From: Acidobacteriota bacterium
GTDB taxonomy: Bacteria; Acidobacteriota; Blastocatellia; RBC074
DNA: 64,000 bases
Direction of reading: 5' to 3'
Assembly: GCA_016196035.1 (NCBI GenBank)
Contig: JACPYM010000057.1
Location: 1 to 64,000, forward strand
Part shown: positions 8,139 to 16,161 of the stretch, in pieces
Position numbering within the stretch: position 1 is the first letter of the stretch
Layout: every line of letters begins with the position of its first letter
Made by a program: the position numbers and the translations under genes
Notes under the pieces: generated by a model
The model's input: the letters and a program-made list of their open reading frames with translations, nothing else
Database searches by the model: none
What the model was told of the DNA's origin: nothing

Positions 8139-9863
8139 ATGAAGACCAACGCATCACTCACCGCGCCGCTCATTCAGTTCGCCGCGTTCATTCTTACGTT
8201 CCTACCCATCACGTTCGCGCAGAACACCATTCCCCCCATCGCCACAGGCTACGGCGCTGAAGGCACATTCACGGTGCTGGATGAACGCTTTGCCAGCCCT
8301 CTCTTCCCTGCCGAGAACGTGCACGTCTTTCTTCCAGCGGAAAGAAGCTCGTTGGCGCCGGTGATTTTCTTTGCACCCGGTTTCAGCGTGACCGACCCGG
8401 CCAGCTATCGCCCGCTGATCAATCACATCGTCAGCCGTGGTTACGCCGTCGTCTTCTCGCCCTTTCAAATCATTGCGGGCGATGGCAGCGTGTATGAGAA
8501 ACGCTACGACACGATCTTTGCCGGATATGAAGAGGCCGTGCGGCGTTACGGGATGTTTTTTGATCTGACGCGGGTGGCGTTTATCGGGCATTCGTTCGGC
8601 GGCGGCGCTTCGTTTGCGATGTTGCAACGCGGAGCCGTGGGCAAAGGCTGGGGCAGCCGCGGGGTGTTCCTGTTCGCAATGGCACCCTGGTACGTGTATG
8701 AGATCACGACCAAACAGTTGCTCGACTTCCCATCGCACGCCAAATTGCTGGTGCAGGTCTATGACGCCGATACTGTCAATGATCATCGCATTGCCAAAGA
8801 AGTCTTTGAACGCACCGACCTGCCCGCCAGCGAAAAGGATTTTGTGCTCTTGCGCAGCGATCAACAGCAAGGCGTGACGCTCGACGCCGCGCACGGCACA
8901 CCGTCGGGCCAGACGCCGAACGCGCTGGATTATTACGGCATCTGGCGGCTGTTTGATGCGCTCGCCGATTATGCGTTCAATGGCGCAGCAGCGGGCAAAG
9001 ACGTCGCGCTTGGCAACGGCAGCGCGCAACAACGTTTCATGGGCGTATGGCCCAACGGCCAGCCGGTCAAAGAGGCGCTGGCGGGTGATTGCGTGACGAT
9101 CACGCGCGCCTCGTCATCATTTCTCTTTCCCTACGATCAAACCATTCATGACCTGACCGCGCTTTCTGCCGCCAGTTTCAAAGCGCCGCTCGCGCCCGCC
9201 TCCATCGGCTCCGCCTTCGGCAAATTGCTGTCGGCTGCGACGGCGGCGAATAGCAGCGCCAGCCCGCCTGTCGCGTTGAACGGCACGGCGCTCAAGGTGC
9301 GCGATAGCGCTTGCGTCGAACGGTTCGCGCCATTGTTTTTTGTCTCGCCGGGGCAAATCAATTTCCTCTTACCCGCCGAGACTGCCACGGGCGCGGCCAC
9401 GCTCATCGCCCAGAACGATGCGGGCGAAGTCAGCCTGGGCGTCATCAATGTCAACCGCGTCGCGCCGGGCCTCTTTGCCGCCAACGCCAATGGTCAGGGC
9501 GTAGCGGCGGCGCTAGCCTTGCGCATCAAGCCGGACGGCCAGCAAGTTTACGAACCCGCCGCGCGTTACGATGACAGCACCAAACGCTTCGTCGCCGCGC
9601 CAATTGAGCTGGGCAATGCGGATGACCAGGTCTTCCTGCTGCTCTTTGGCACCGGCTGGCGCAATCGCAGCGATCTCGGCCAGATCAGCGTCACCCTGGG
9701 CGGCCAACGCGTCGAAGCGCTTTTCGCGGGCGCACAAGGTTCGCCAGGTCTGGATCAAATGAATCTGCGTTTGCCGCGCGCACTGGCCGGGCGTGGTGAA
9801 GTGGATGTCGTGTTGCAGGTGGATGGGCAAATGGCGAATACCGTCAGGGTGAGTTTCAAATGA
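8139..9863 (+). CDS. Secreted alpha/beta hydrolase with a C-terminal TIGR03437 domain
   Basis: 574 residues. Signal peptide ~1-27 (FLPITFAQ). Residues ~30-310 form an alpha/beta hydrolase resembling PAF-acetylhydrolase, chlorophyllase or dienelactone hydrolase proteins: FFAPGFSV near the oxyanion region, the nucleophile elbow GHSFGG with Ser152, and a YDADTVNDH stretch in the acid/His region. Residues ~343-574 are TIGR03437, ending in [19 protein letters not shown], closely like the tails of the metalloprotease and the broken gene at 38 kb. Substrate unknown; probably an ester. A Cys stands where homologues have Gly (DSACVERFAP). No strong ribosome binding site is visible. Confidence 0.85.
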   Translation: MKTNASLTAPLIQFAAFILTFLPITFAQNTIPPIATGYGAEGTFTVLDERFASPLFPAENVHVFLPAERSSLAPVIFFAPGFSVTDPASYRPLINHIVSRGYAVVFSPFQIIAGDGSVYEKRYDTIFAGYEEAVRRYGMFFDLTRVAFIGHSFGGGASFAMLQRGAVGKGWGSRGVFLFAMAPWYVYEITTKQLLDFPSHAKLLVQVYDADTVNDHRIAKEVFERTDLPASEKDFVLLRSDQQQGVTLDAAHGTPSGQTPNALDYYGIWRLFDALADYAFNGAAAGKDVALGNGSAQQRFMGVWPNGQPVKEALAGDCVTITRASSSFLFPYDQTIHDLTALSAASFKAPLAPASIGSAFGKLLSAATAANSSASPPVALNGTALKVRDSACVERFAPLFFVSPGQINFLLPAETATGAATLIAQNDAGEVSLGVINVNRVAPGLFAANANGQGVAAALALRIKPDGQQVYEPAARYDDSTKRFVAAPIELGNADDQVFLLLFGTGWRNRSDLGQISVTLGGQRVEALFAGAQGSPGLDQMNLRLPRALAGRGEVDVVLQVDGQMANTVRVSFK

Positions 9864-9944
9864 GCCACTGTTGCGTAAGTTGCGAAATGCCCCCCTGACC
9901 AATTTTCTCGCTGGGAAATTTCAACTTGGTTGTCGTGACTGCAC

Positions 9945-10175
9945 TCAGGCCGCTTTTTGTTTCAGATGCAATTTGATGAGTTGGGAATCTTCGGTCACAT
10001 CCACCTCTTTCCACTCACCCGTTGCCTCATCTAAAAACTCGACGAGGTAGCCGGCAGGGTGATACGCAGTGGCCGCAAACACCTCCAATACAGTACCCAC
10101 CTCACCGCGCCTGATGTGCTGACTCGGTAAATCAACGAGCAAGGCCACCAAATCATTGACTTGAATCTGTTCCAT
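9945..10175 (-). CDS. DUF4926 domain protein
   Basis: 75-76 residues from ATG 10175, chosen because GAAAGGAA lies 6-7 bases upstream; an in-frame ATG at 10202 would overlap the previous gene. The pattern VNDLVALLVDLPSQHIRRGEVGTVLEV and a later VEFLD match the small DUF4926 family, a KOW-like beta fold of unknown function. DUF4926 genes often sit beside DUF6883 genes, and the neighbour just upstream is a decayed DUF6883 gene. The pair has been suspected to be toxin-antitoxin-like, which is unproven. Confidence 0.8.
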   Translation of the reverse strand: MEQIQVNDLVALLVDLPSQHIRRGEVGTVLEVFAATAYHPAGYLVEFLDEATGEWKEVDVTEDSQLIKLHLKQKAA

Positions 10176-10186
10176 CAAATTTCCTT

Positions 10187-10549
10187 TCAAATCACATAAC
10201 AACTGGTCAACCGTGGAAACGTTTTACCATACTCGATGATTCAGGCCGTTCTGATCAACGCCGTCTTGCCACCATGCGCCAGTTGATAATCCAAGACGAA
10301 TCTTCGACCAAAGACGGACGGCTCAATCTCGTCTGCTTCATCACTGCGAACGGCCTGCAACAGTTGCGCTCTCAGTCATTCGGCATGGGTCGCTGTCAAC
10401 CCAAGTGCCGCTTGCCCAAGTGCCGCTTGCCCAAGTGCCGCTTGAAAGACCCGCGCCTTGTGGCCGCCGCGTTCATGCGACAGGTTGAGGCTGTAGTCCC
10501 GCAGTTTGGCCAGCTCAACCACGGCGTTTTCAGCGTCAGGCAATTTCAT
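10187..10549 (-). pseudogene. DUF6883 gene with two in-frame TGA codons
   Basis: Reading from ATG 10549, one continuous frame of 121 codons gives a DUF6883-type protein (LPDAENAVVELAKLRDYSLN, then HKARVF, then GRRFVLDY, then FPRLTSCYV). It is interrupted by TGA after THAE and by TGA after IRTA; related sequences as I recall them carry Trp at both places. It ends at TGA 10187-10189, 11 bases before the DUF4926 start, and begins 4 bases after the deoC stop. It also contains a 3x15-bp in-frame expansion (QAALG units). Function unknown. The frame is otherwise intact, so decay looks recent. Confidence 0.75.
10400..10444. repeat. Three tandem 15-bp repeats
   Basis: The unit CCCAAGTGCCGCTTG occurs three times head to tail, encoding QAALG-type repeats in the minus-strand DUF6883 pseudogene. 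Multiples of 15 keep the frame. Replication slippage is the simplest cause. Confidence 0.9.
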
Positions 10550-10553
10550 TGCA

Positions 10554-11291
10554 TCAATAACCGCCTGCCGGAGCGGCGCGTTCGAGTTGCAATTCGCCCG
10601 CGCGCCAGCGTTTGAAATCGTCGCACAGCGCCGCCGTGGCTGTGGCACCGATGCGCGTCACCCCGGCATCAATCATTTCCAGCGCGGCAGCCAGTGTGCG
10701 CACGCCGTGTGCGGCTTTGACTTGCACGCGCGCGCTGACGTGGGCGCGCATCAATTGAATGTCGGCCACCGTCGCGCCGGTCGAGGCAAAGCCGGTCGAA
10801 GTCTTCACCCAATCCGCGCCGGCTTCATCGCATAACTGACAGGCCGCGATTTTTTGGTCGTCGGTCAAATAGGCGTTCTCAAAAATCACTTTGACCTTGG
10901 CGCGCTGTGCGTGCGCCAAATCGCAGACGCTCTGCACTTCGGCTTGTACGTAATCAAGTTGGCCCGAACGTAGCGCGCCATAGTTGATGACCATATCGAG
11001 TTCGAGCGCGCCTTCCTGCAACGCCTGCCGTGCTTCGGCCAATTTGGTTTCGCGTGTCGAGCTACCGTGCGGGAAGCCGACAACCGTGCTGACCAGCACA
11101 TCAGAAGCGGCCAGCGCCTCCGCCGCCAGCGTGACGTGATACGGCTTCACGCACACCGAAGCCACGTCGTATTGCGCGGCCAATGCACAGCCAGCCAGCA
11201 CTTCGGCTCCGGTCAATTGCGGTTGCAGCAGCGAGTGGTCAATGGTTTTGGCGAATTGTGCGAGGGTGATGGTCTGACTGTTTAGGCGCAT
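10554..11291 (-). CDS. deoC: Deoxyribose-phosphate aldolase
   Basis: 245 residues, the usual length for DeoC, a cytoplasmic class I aldolase that splits 2-deoxyribose 5-phosphate to glyceraldehyde 3-phosphate and acetaldehyde. The motifs are intact: TIDHSLLQP at the start, VVGFPHG, Schiff-base Lys163 in WVKTSTGF, and Lys192 in VKAAHGVRT. The upstream ROK kinase gene ends 21 bases before this start and the DUF6883 remnant follows within 4 bases, suggesting one minus-strand transcript. No deoxyribonucleoside phosphorylase or DeoR regulator is nearby. Confidence 0.95.
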   Translation of the reverse strand: MRLNSQTITLAQFAKTIDHSLLQPQLTGAEVLAGCALAAQYDVASVCVKPYHVTLAAEALAASDVLVSTVVGFPHGSSTRETKLAEARQALQEGALELDMVINYGALRSGQLDYVQAEVQSVCDLAHAQRAKVKVIFENAYLTDDQKIAACQLCDEAGADWVKTSTGFASTGATVADIQLMRAHVSARVQVKAAHGVRTLAAALEMIDAGVTRIGATATAALCDDFKRWRAGELQLERAAPAGGY

Positions 11292-11312
11292 AGTTTGGTT
11301 CTCTGCAATTGT

Positions 11313-12290
11313 TCAACCTACATTCTGGCGCGCCCACACCGCCGCGCCCATCAACCCGGCGTTGTTGCCCAAGGTCGCCGGTAAAATCTCGATGGCGTCT
11401 TTGTCGGCCACGCGCACGCGGTCGCGCACGGTGCGGCGAATGGGTTCAAGGATCAAATCACCCGCCGCCGCCACGCCCCCGCCAATCAGGACGCGGCGCG
11501 GCGTGAGCGCCATCACGACATTGGCGATGCCATAGCCGATGGCCTTGCCCGCAAACTCATAAATTTCGCGCGCCACCTCGTCACCCGCCAGCGCGGCCTG
11601 ATAAATCAATTCGGGCGTGATCAGATTCAGATCGCCAGCGCATAGTTCCGTGATCTTCGTCGTCGCCCCTTGCACCACGGCGCGCATCCCCGCCGCCGAC
11701 ATGGCCGGGCCAGAGGCGAAGGCTTCGATGCAACCACGCGAGCCGCAATTGCAACGCGGGCCGTTGAAATCCACGCTGACGTGGCCCAATTCGCCCGCCG
11801 CGCCGCCGATGCCCAGATACAATTCGCCGTTAATAACCAAGCCGCCGCCGATGCCTGTGCCCAGCGTATACAGTGCGCAACTCTCGACGCCACGGCCCGC
11901 GCCGAACTTCCATTCGCCCAGCGTCGCCGCACGTGCATCGTTAATGATGGCGACTGGCAAACCGCTGGCCTGCGCGAGTTCAGCGCGCACCGGCACGCTA
12001 CGCCATTGCCCCGGCAGATTGGGCAGAAAGAGCGTCAGCCCGTGTTCCAGATCGAGCAGACCCGGAATGCCCAGGCCGATGCCGCCAATGTCGTCTTTCT
12101 GTTGGCCCGTAGCGCTGATGACCGTGTGCGCGAGTTCGGCCATGCGCACGATCACGGCGTCGTGGCCTTCCTGCGCGTGCGTGGGCGTCGCGGTCAGCCC
12201 GCTGATGTCGCCGCTGTCGGTGTTGACGAGAGCGGCTTTGATATTGGTGCCGCCGAGATCAATGCCAATAAACAAAGTTTTCGGTGTCAT
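11313..12290 (-). CDS. ROK-family sugar kinase, probably glucokinase
   Basis: 325 residues, cytoplasmic. The N-terminal phosphate loop reads [10 protein letters not shown]; the ROK zinc motif is present as [22 protein letters not shown] and GTGIGGG segments are typical. There is no N-terminal helix-turn-helix, so it is a kinase rather than a ROK repressor. Glucose is the likeliest substrate, but fructose or N-acetylhexosamine cannot be excluded. It is the first gene of the apparent ROK-deoC-DUF6883-DUF4926 run. The 242-bp gap upstream (12291-12532) is divergent from the next gene and shows no feature I recognise. Confidence 0.9.
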   Translation of the reverse strand: MTPKTLFIGIDLGGTNIKAALVNTDSGDISGLTATPTHAQEGHDAVIVRMAELAHTVISATGQQKDDIGGIGLGIPGLLDLEHGLTLFLPNLPGQWRSVPVRAELAQASGLPVAIINDARAATLGEWKFGAGRGVESCALYTLGTGIGGGLVINGELYLGIGGAAGELGHVSVDFNGPRCNCGSRGCIEAFASGPAMSAAGMRAVVQGATTKITELCAGDLNLITPELIYQAALAGDEVAREIYEFAGKAIGYGIANVVMALTPRRVLIGGGVAAAGDLILEPIRRTVRDRVRVADKDAIEILPATLGNNAGLMGAAVWARQNVG

Positions 12291-12532
12291 GTGTTTTGAG
12301 AAGTTGTTTCTGCGAGATTGTTAGACCAGCGGGCGGATGTTAGCACGAGGCCGGAAATCTGCGAAGCTGAGCGGGAAAAACCTACGGCTAGCCTTGCCAC
12401 TCTTGCCTGCGCACAGGTGCTGGCCTACACTGCGCGCCGTTCATCGAATTTCAGCCCCACAGCAATCAGCATTTGAGGATGTGGCGCTGCTCAACACTCG
12501 TAAGTGAATAGGCGCAGATAACTTGTACGTTG

Positions 12533-12970
12533 ATGGCAAAACAGCAAGAAGAAAATCAACGGACTGCCCTATCTCCAGGGGTTCAGCTTGAGCCGCTTCA
12601 GTCCGGCGTACTCTATTCGCCCGCTGACGAGATGCTACGCCGAGCAATTACAGATACGCTCAAGGCCCCAACAGCAAAACGGGCAGGGATCTTCGAGCGA
12701 TTCGCGCGCGAGATTGAAGCGTTTGTGGCCGCGCATTATCCCCAACGGCCCTGGACCTGTGGGGTCTACACGGGGACGGATGGCTCGCAGATCTTCCGTG
12801 GCGGCGTAGGACATTCGCTAGTCATAGACGCAAGCGGCCGACTGTGGCGGGCCTGTAGTTACGAGGACTTTGATACAACCTATGTGCTGAGGGGGAACTC
12901 CTGCGAGATCGAAAGCCTGACCCCGCTCTACTCGCAAATGCTCGAGTACCTGGCTGAGGAGAGGCCTTGA
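12533..12970 (+). CDS. Hypothetical protein
   Basis: About 145 residues from ATG 12533 (a TTG at 12530 also opens the frame). No signal peptide or membrane segment; mixed alpha/beta. The middle contains GVYTGTDGSQIFRGGVGHSLVIDASGRLWRA-like sequence, and the C-terminus is acidic. I do not recognise a family. Codon use resembles the neighbours. It is followed 63 bp later by the second DinB gene and may share its transcript. Confidence 0.6.
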   Translation: MAKQQEENQRTALSPGVQLEPLQSGVLYSPADEMLRRAITDTLKAPTAKRAGIFERFAREIEAFVAAHYPQRPWTCGVYTGTDGSQIFRGGVGHSLVIDASGRLWRACSYEDFDTTYVLRGNSCEIESLTPLYSQMLEYLAEERP

Positions 12971-13033
12971 TGCATGGCTGCGCAACGAGCTGCGCCTAAC
13001 GTATGAGGTAGGCCGGCAGAAGAGGAGTGAAAT

Positions 13034-13525
13034 GTGCAAGCTGAGCTAAGCAGGCTGGAAGAGCAGTTGAGACGGGCGCTTGAAGGTGAGACCTGGCATG
13101 GCCTGTCCGTGCTCGAAACCCTGACAGGCGTCTCGGCGGAGCAAGCCGCCGCGCATCCGCTCGCCGGCGCGCACAGTATCTGGGAGTTGGTGCTGCATCT
13201 AGGCGGCACGTATGGCTTGGTATTGCGGCGGCTCGGCGGAGACGGCAGGCAAATGACAGAGGCTGAGGATTGGCCCGCTGTGCCAACGCCCAGCGCCGAA
13301 AACTGGCGTGAAGCCATCCGCGTGCTGAAACGACTCAACGAAGAGCTCAAACTGGCAGTCAGCAGCTTTCCGGCAGAGCGGCTGGATCAGCCCCTGGTCG
13401 CCGAGGCTCCTTACACTGCCTATACGCAGTTCATTGGCGTAACACAGCACAATCTCTATCATGCGGGCCAGATCGCGCTCTTGAAGAAGGCGCTAGCGTC
13501 CGACGGAATGCAGATGAGCGACTAG
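13034..13525 (+). CDS. DinB-family protein (second copy)
   Basis: 163 residues with a GTG start at 13034 and GAGGAG about ten bases upstream. Same architecture as the protein at 3741-4205: ETWHGLSVLETLTGVSAEQA near the start, HSIWELVLHL (first metal His), and QHNLYHAGQIALLKKAL near the end. A putative metal-dependent four-helix protein of unknown substrate. The two copies differ enough to be old paralogues. An ATG at 13032 is in a different frame and is not the start. Confidence 0.85.
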   Translation: MQAELSRLEEQLRRALEGETWHGLSVLETLTGVSAEQAAAHPLAGAHSIWELVLHLGGTYGLVLRRLGGDGRQMTEAEDWPAVPTPSAENWREAIRVLKRLNEELKLAVSSFPAERLDQPLVAEAPYTAYTQFIGVTQHNLYHAGQIALLKKALASDGMQMSD

Positions 13526-13574
13526 GTCAGTGGAGCGGCCTAACGGCCATCCCACAATCCAAAGAGAACTACTC

Positions 13575-14633
13575 ATGAGCAAGACCAATCCAGTAGAAAT
13601 CAGGAAGACTCCCATGCTGCGGTATCTCGTCACTCCTAACCCAACCCGCACCTTTTTGCTTATAGCGCTCGTCTGCGCTTTGGTCGCCACAAGAGCCGTC
13701 CATGTCCAACAGGCGAAGGGCAGCCGCACGGTTCGCCTGCTCACACGCGCCGGCCAGGTGTTGGAAGGGAGCCTCTCCGCAGGCAACTTCACGCTGAACG
13801 GAAACTCGCCCCGCTCTCTGGATGTGGAGACATTGCTTTCCATCAACCTGGCGGCGGAGGCAAGCCCGCGCGAAACTGAGCGAATCACTGCCGCTCTCGC
13901 CGCCGTGCAGGGCGCTGACCGCGTAGCGCGTGATACTGCGGTGGCGGAGTTGACCGACATCGGGTTGCCCGCGCTCACGCCTGTGCTCAACGCCTACAAG
14001 GATCGTGACCTGCGCGAGCCTGATGCGCTTTACCGCCTCTTCGGTCGCTTGATGCCCGGCTATGCTGACGCGGCTGACCGCTCCCTCGACCTCATCCGGC
14101 TGAAAAATGGGGACGCCCTGCGCGAACGGGTGGGCATGGAATCGCTCACGTTCCAACCGCCCGGCAGGACTGTGATGAAGCTTCCCCTCGCCTTGATTCG
14201 TGCGCTAGCGGTGCGGCAGGGCGTGATCGAGAAAACCTTTGAGGTGCAGGCGCTGCGCCATTGCACCCAGATCGAGTTTCTTGATACTGGCGTAGTGCTT
14301 GGCCCTCAATCGCGCGTCGAAGCGACCGCCGCCGGGTATGTGCGGCTTTCTTTCGCCATTGATGGCTGGGCCTCCGATCCGGATGGACTGAAAGTGCCGG
14401 GGCCGAACTACAAGACGAACCTGGTGGATGGCTTTCCCTTTGGAGCGCTGGTGGGCAAGGTCGGTGCCACGGGGCCGCGCTTCAGCGTGGGGCGTCACTT
14501 GGACAAGACGGGCTTGGGTGAGGGCCGCCTTTACCTTGCCGTGAACGACAACGCGCATTGGCAAAACAACATCGGCAGCTTTCGCGTGAGACTGCGCGTC
14601 AGTGATGCTTACGATGTGGGTGATCCGCAGTAA
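13575..14633 (+). CDS. Secreted hypothetical protein with a lectin-like C-terminus
   Basis: About 352 residues from ATG 13575; the frame also opens at 13530 but the later ATG gives a better N-terminus. One hydrophobic segment (FLLIALVCALVATRA) acts as signal peptide or anchor. Residues ~90-190 are helical and resemble HEAT-like repeats. The C-terminus (GRLYLAVNDN, then NNIGSFRVRLRV) resembles the LecA/PA-IL-type fold often seen in secreted Acidobacteria and Planctomycetes proteins. The family is not otherwise recognised; a carbohydrate-binding role is a guess. Confidence 0.65.
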   Translation: MSKTNPVEIRKTPMLRYLVTPNPTRTFLLIALVCALVATRAVHVQQAKGSRTVRLLTRAGQVLEGSLSAGNFTLNGNSPRSLDVETLLSINLAAEASPRETERITAALAAVQGADRVARDTAVAELTDIGLPALTPVLNAYKDRDLREPDALYRLFGRLMPGYADAADRSLDLIRLKNGDALRERVGMESLTFQPPGRTVMKLPLALIRALAVRQGVIEKTFEVQALRHCTQIEFLDTGVVLGPQSRVEATAAGYVRLSFAIDGWASDPDGLKVPGPNYKTNLVDGFPFGALVGKVGATGPRFSVGRHLDKTGLGEGRLYLAVNDNAHWQNNIGSFRVRLRVSDAYDVGDPQ

Positions 14634-14692
14634 TCGCTGGACGCCACAATTGCTTCAGGCGCGGCCCAGTGAACGTGTCAGTAAGGCTACAT

Positions 14693-15115
14693 ATGGCTGA
14701 ATCTGGTCGGCAAAGATGGTTGCGAATGGCGGCACTCTTAGGTGCCGTGTACTTTGTCTTCGGCGTCGCCTTTGCGACATTCGCGAGTTGGTCTGCGTCC
14801 CATTCGATGCGTGTTACCTGGAATCGCTTGGGCTTCCTGGCCTCCGCCATCGCGTTCGCACTTCATATAGGTTACGAGTACTTTCGCTTGCGTAACTCGC
14901 CCCTAACAACAGCGGCGCACGTCGCCATAGCCGTGGCATTGGGCGCTTTTGCTTTGGCAGTCAACGCGAACGTTCATGGCTACCGAGTGGGCTCAAGTAA
15001 CAAGCGACTGCTCGCCTTCGCGCTCTTGGCATGGCCGGTGATAACGGCAGTCCCGGCATTTGTGGTCGCGCTAGTTACGGCAGCCGGACTAACCTTCAAA
15101 CGGCGAAGCGCTTGA
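14693..15115 (+). CDS. Small four-helix membrane protein
   Basis: About 140 residues. ATG 14693 is preferred because AAGG lies six bases upstream; a GTG at 14669 would add eight residues. Four hydrophobic segments are visible at about residues 12-32, 43-60, 74-92 and 110-132, ending in a KRRSA tail. I recognise no family or motif. It lies about 60 bp after the secreted protein and before another small secreted protein. The following 127 bp hold no obvious feature. Confidence 0.65.
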   Translation: MAESGRQRWLRMAALLGAVYFVFGVAFATFASWSASHSMRVTWNRLGFLASAIAFALHIGYEYFRLRNSPLTTAAHVAIAVALGAFALAVNANVHGYRVGSSNKRLLAFALLAWPVITAVPAFVVALVTAAGLTFKRRSA

Positions 15116-15242
15116 TTGCCACGGATTGAGTTGAAGGTGAAATCTAAGCGCCGCGCCCGGTCAACTCTGACGTTCCGGCACAGCGCACTTTTGCTAGCTA
15201 CGCAATTGAAAACTGATCTAATTCACCCAGTCGAGGTAACAC

Positions 15243-15878
15243 ATGAAACAACAGAAACATTGCATGTCCATTCTCATTCTCTTCGCCAGCTTGACCTTAT
15301 CCTTGCCGGTTCCGGCCAAGACACCCTTGGCGCAAAGCCGAACCAATCAGGCACAGGCCACACAACAAGGCGACAAATACCCTACGGTTGAAATGCACAG
15401 AAGCAAACTTCATCAGGACAAATCGCAAGGCGTGATCTACCTGGACGCCCGGCAACGCGAAGAACGGCGCGTGGTGATGCGGGAGGGTCTCGTTTACGAC
15501 CACAGCGGGAATACGTTGATCACCACCCGCAGCAAACACAAAAATCAAAACAACTACGTGATGGATGCCGCCGGGAACTTCTATCTGTTTGATGAGTTCA
15601 CGCACCCAGAGATTCGCCACTCCAGCATCTTTGCCGGTGGCCCAGTCGCGGGCGCAGGCAATATCACGATTCAAGAGGGGCGAATTACGTACATAGATGC
15701 TGACAGCGGCCATTACCCAAGCGCAGGCGTTTTTGAGAACGTGAAGAAAGAAATTGCGGCCCACGGTACGATCAACGGGGATCATTCCCAAAAGGACACC
15801 AGCACCGAGCAAGAAACGAAAAGTAAGAGCGGCAAGAAAGACAAAAAGGGCAAGAAGAAAAAGCATCATTCACAGTAA
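15243..15878 (+). CDS. Secreted small protein with an IQM/effector-like domain and Lys-rich tail
   Basis: 211 residues with a signal peptide (ILILFASLTLSLPVPAKT). Residues ~95-165 contain NYVMDAAGNFYLFDE, HSSIFAGGPVAGAGNI and DSGHYPS. This order (VMD-G-x-FY, HSSxxAGG, A-G, SGHY-P) resembles the C-terminal module of plant IQM calmodulin-binding proteins and some bacterial effectors and polymorphic-toxin-associated proteins. The last ~30 residues are mostly Lys, Ser, Asp and His (KSGKKDKKGKKKKHHSQ). Exported; function unknown. The resemblance is from memory and needs profile confirmation. Confidence 0.65.
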   Translation: MKQQKHCMSILILFASLTLSLPVPAKTPLAQSRTNQAQATQQGDKYPTVEMHRSKLHQDKSQGVIYLDARQREERRVVMREGLVYDHSGNTLITTRSKHKNQNNYVMDAAGNFYLFDEFTHPEIRHSSIFAGGPVAGAGNITIQEGRITYIDADSGHYPSAGVFENVKKEIAAHGTINGDHSQKDTSTEQETKSKSGKKDKKGKKKKHHSQ

Positions 15879-15921
15879 GCGTTATGGCTTGGCAGCGACA
15901 CCTTACTGGCATTCGATAAGT

Positions 15922-15979
15922 CTAAATACGCAGAGGCCAGCCACAGATCGAGACCTGTTGCTGGCCTCTGCGTATTTAG
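15922..15979. terminator. Strong 20-bp palindrome, probable terminator
   Basis: Perfect 20-bp arms at 15922-15941 and 15960-15979 with an 18-nt loop that itself contains ACAG/CTGT. It lies 43 bp after the preceding stop. The T tract is weak, so it may be another intergenic palindromic element rather than a classic terminator. Confidence 0.6.
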
Positions 15980-16161
15980 AGAACAGCACCATTACCTTGG
16001 CGGACTTGCTTCCTGCCAATTGCGGTACTGACCTGGCATCCCACAAACATCATTTGCTCACTTTGCCAGTGGCTGGCTAGAATGGCGCTGCTTTCACCAA
16101 CACATCCGTAACTCAGGATTTGCGTGCGCAGCAACGATTGCAAACGAAACTAAAACATCCC

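Noticed and set aside
10187-10549. TGA recoded as Trp (alternative genetic code)
   Set aside because: TGA is the normal stop of intact genes here, for example deoC (10554-10556) and the dehydratase (28084-28086), so general recoding does not hold.
12533-14633. Immunity or antiphage operon
   Set aside because: The small unknown genes have no motif for nucleases, sensors or toxins; DinB and lectin-like neighbours do not support it.
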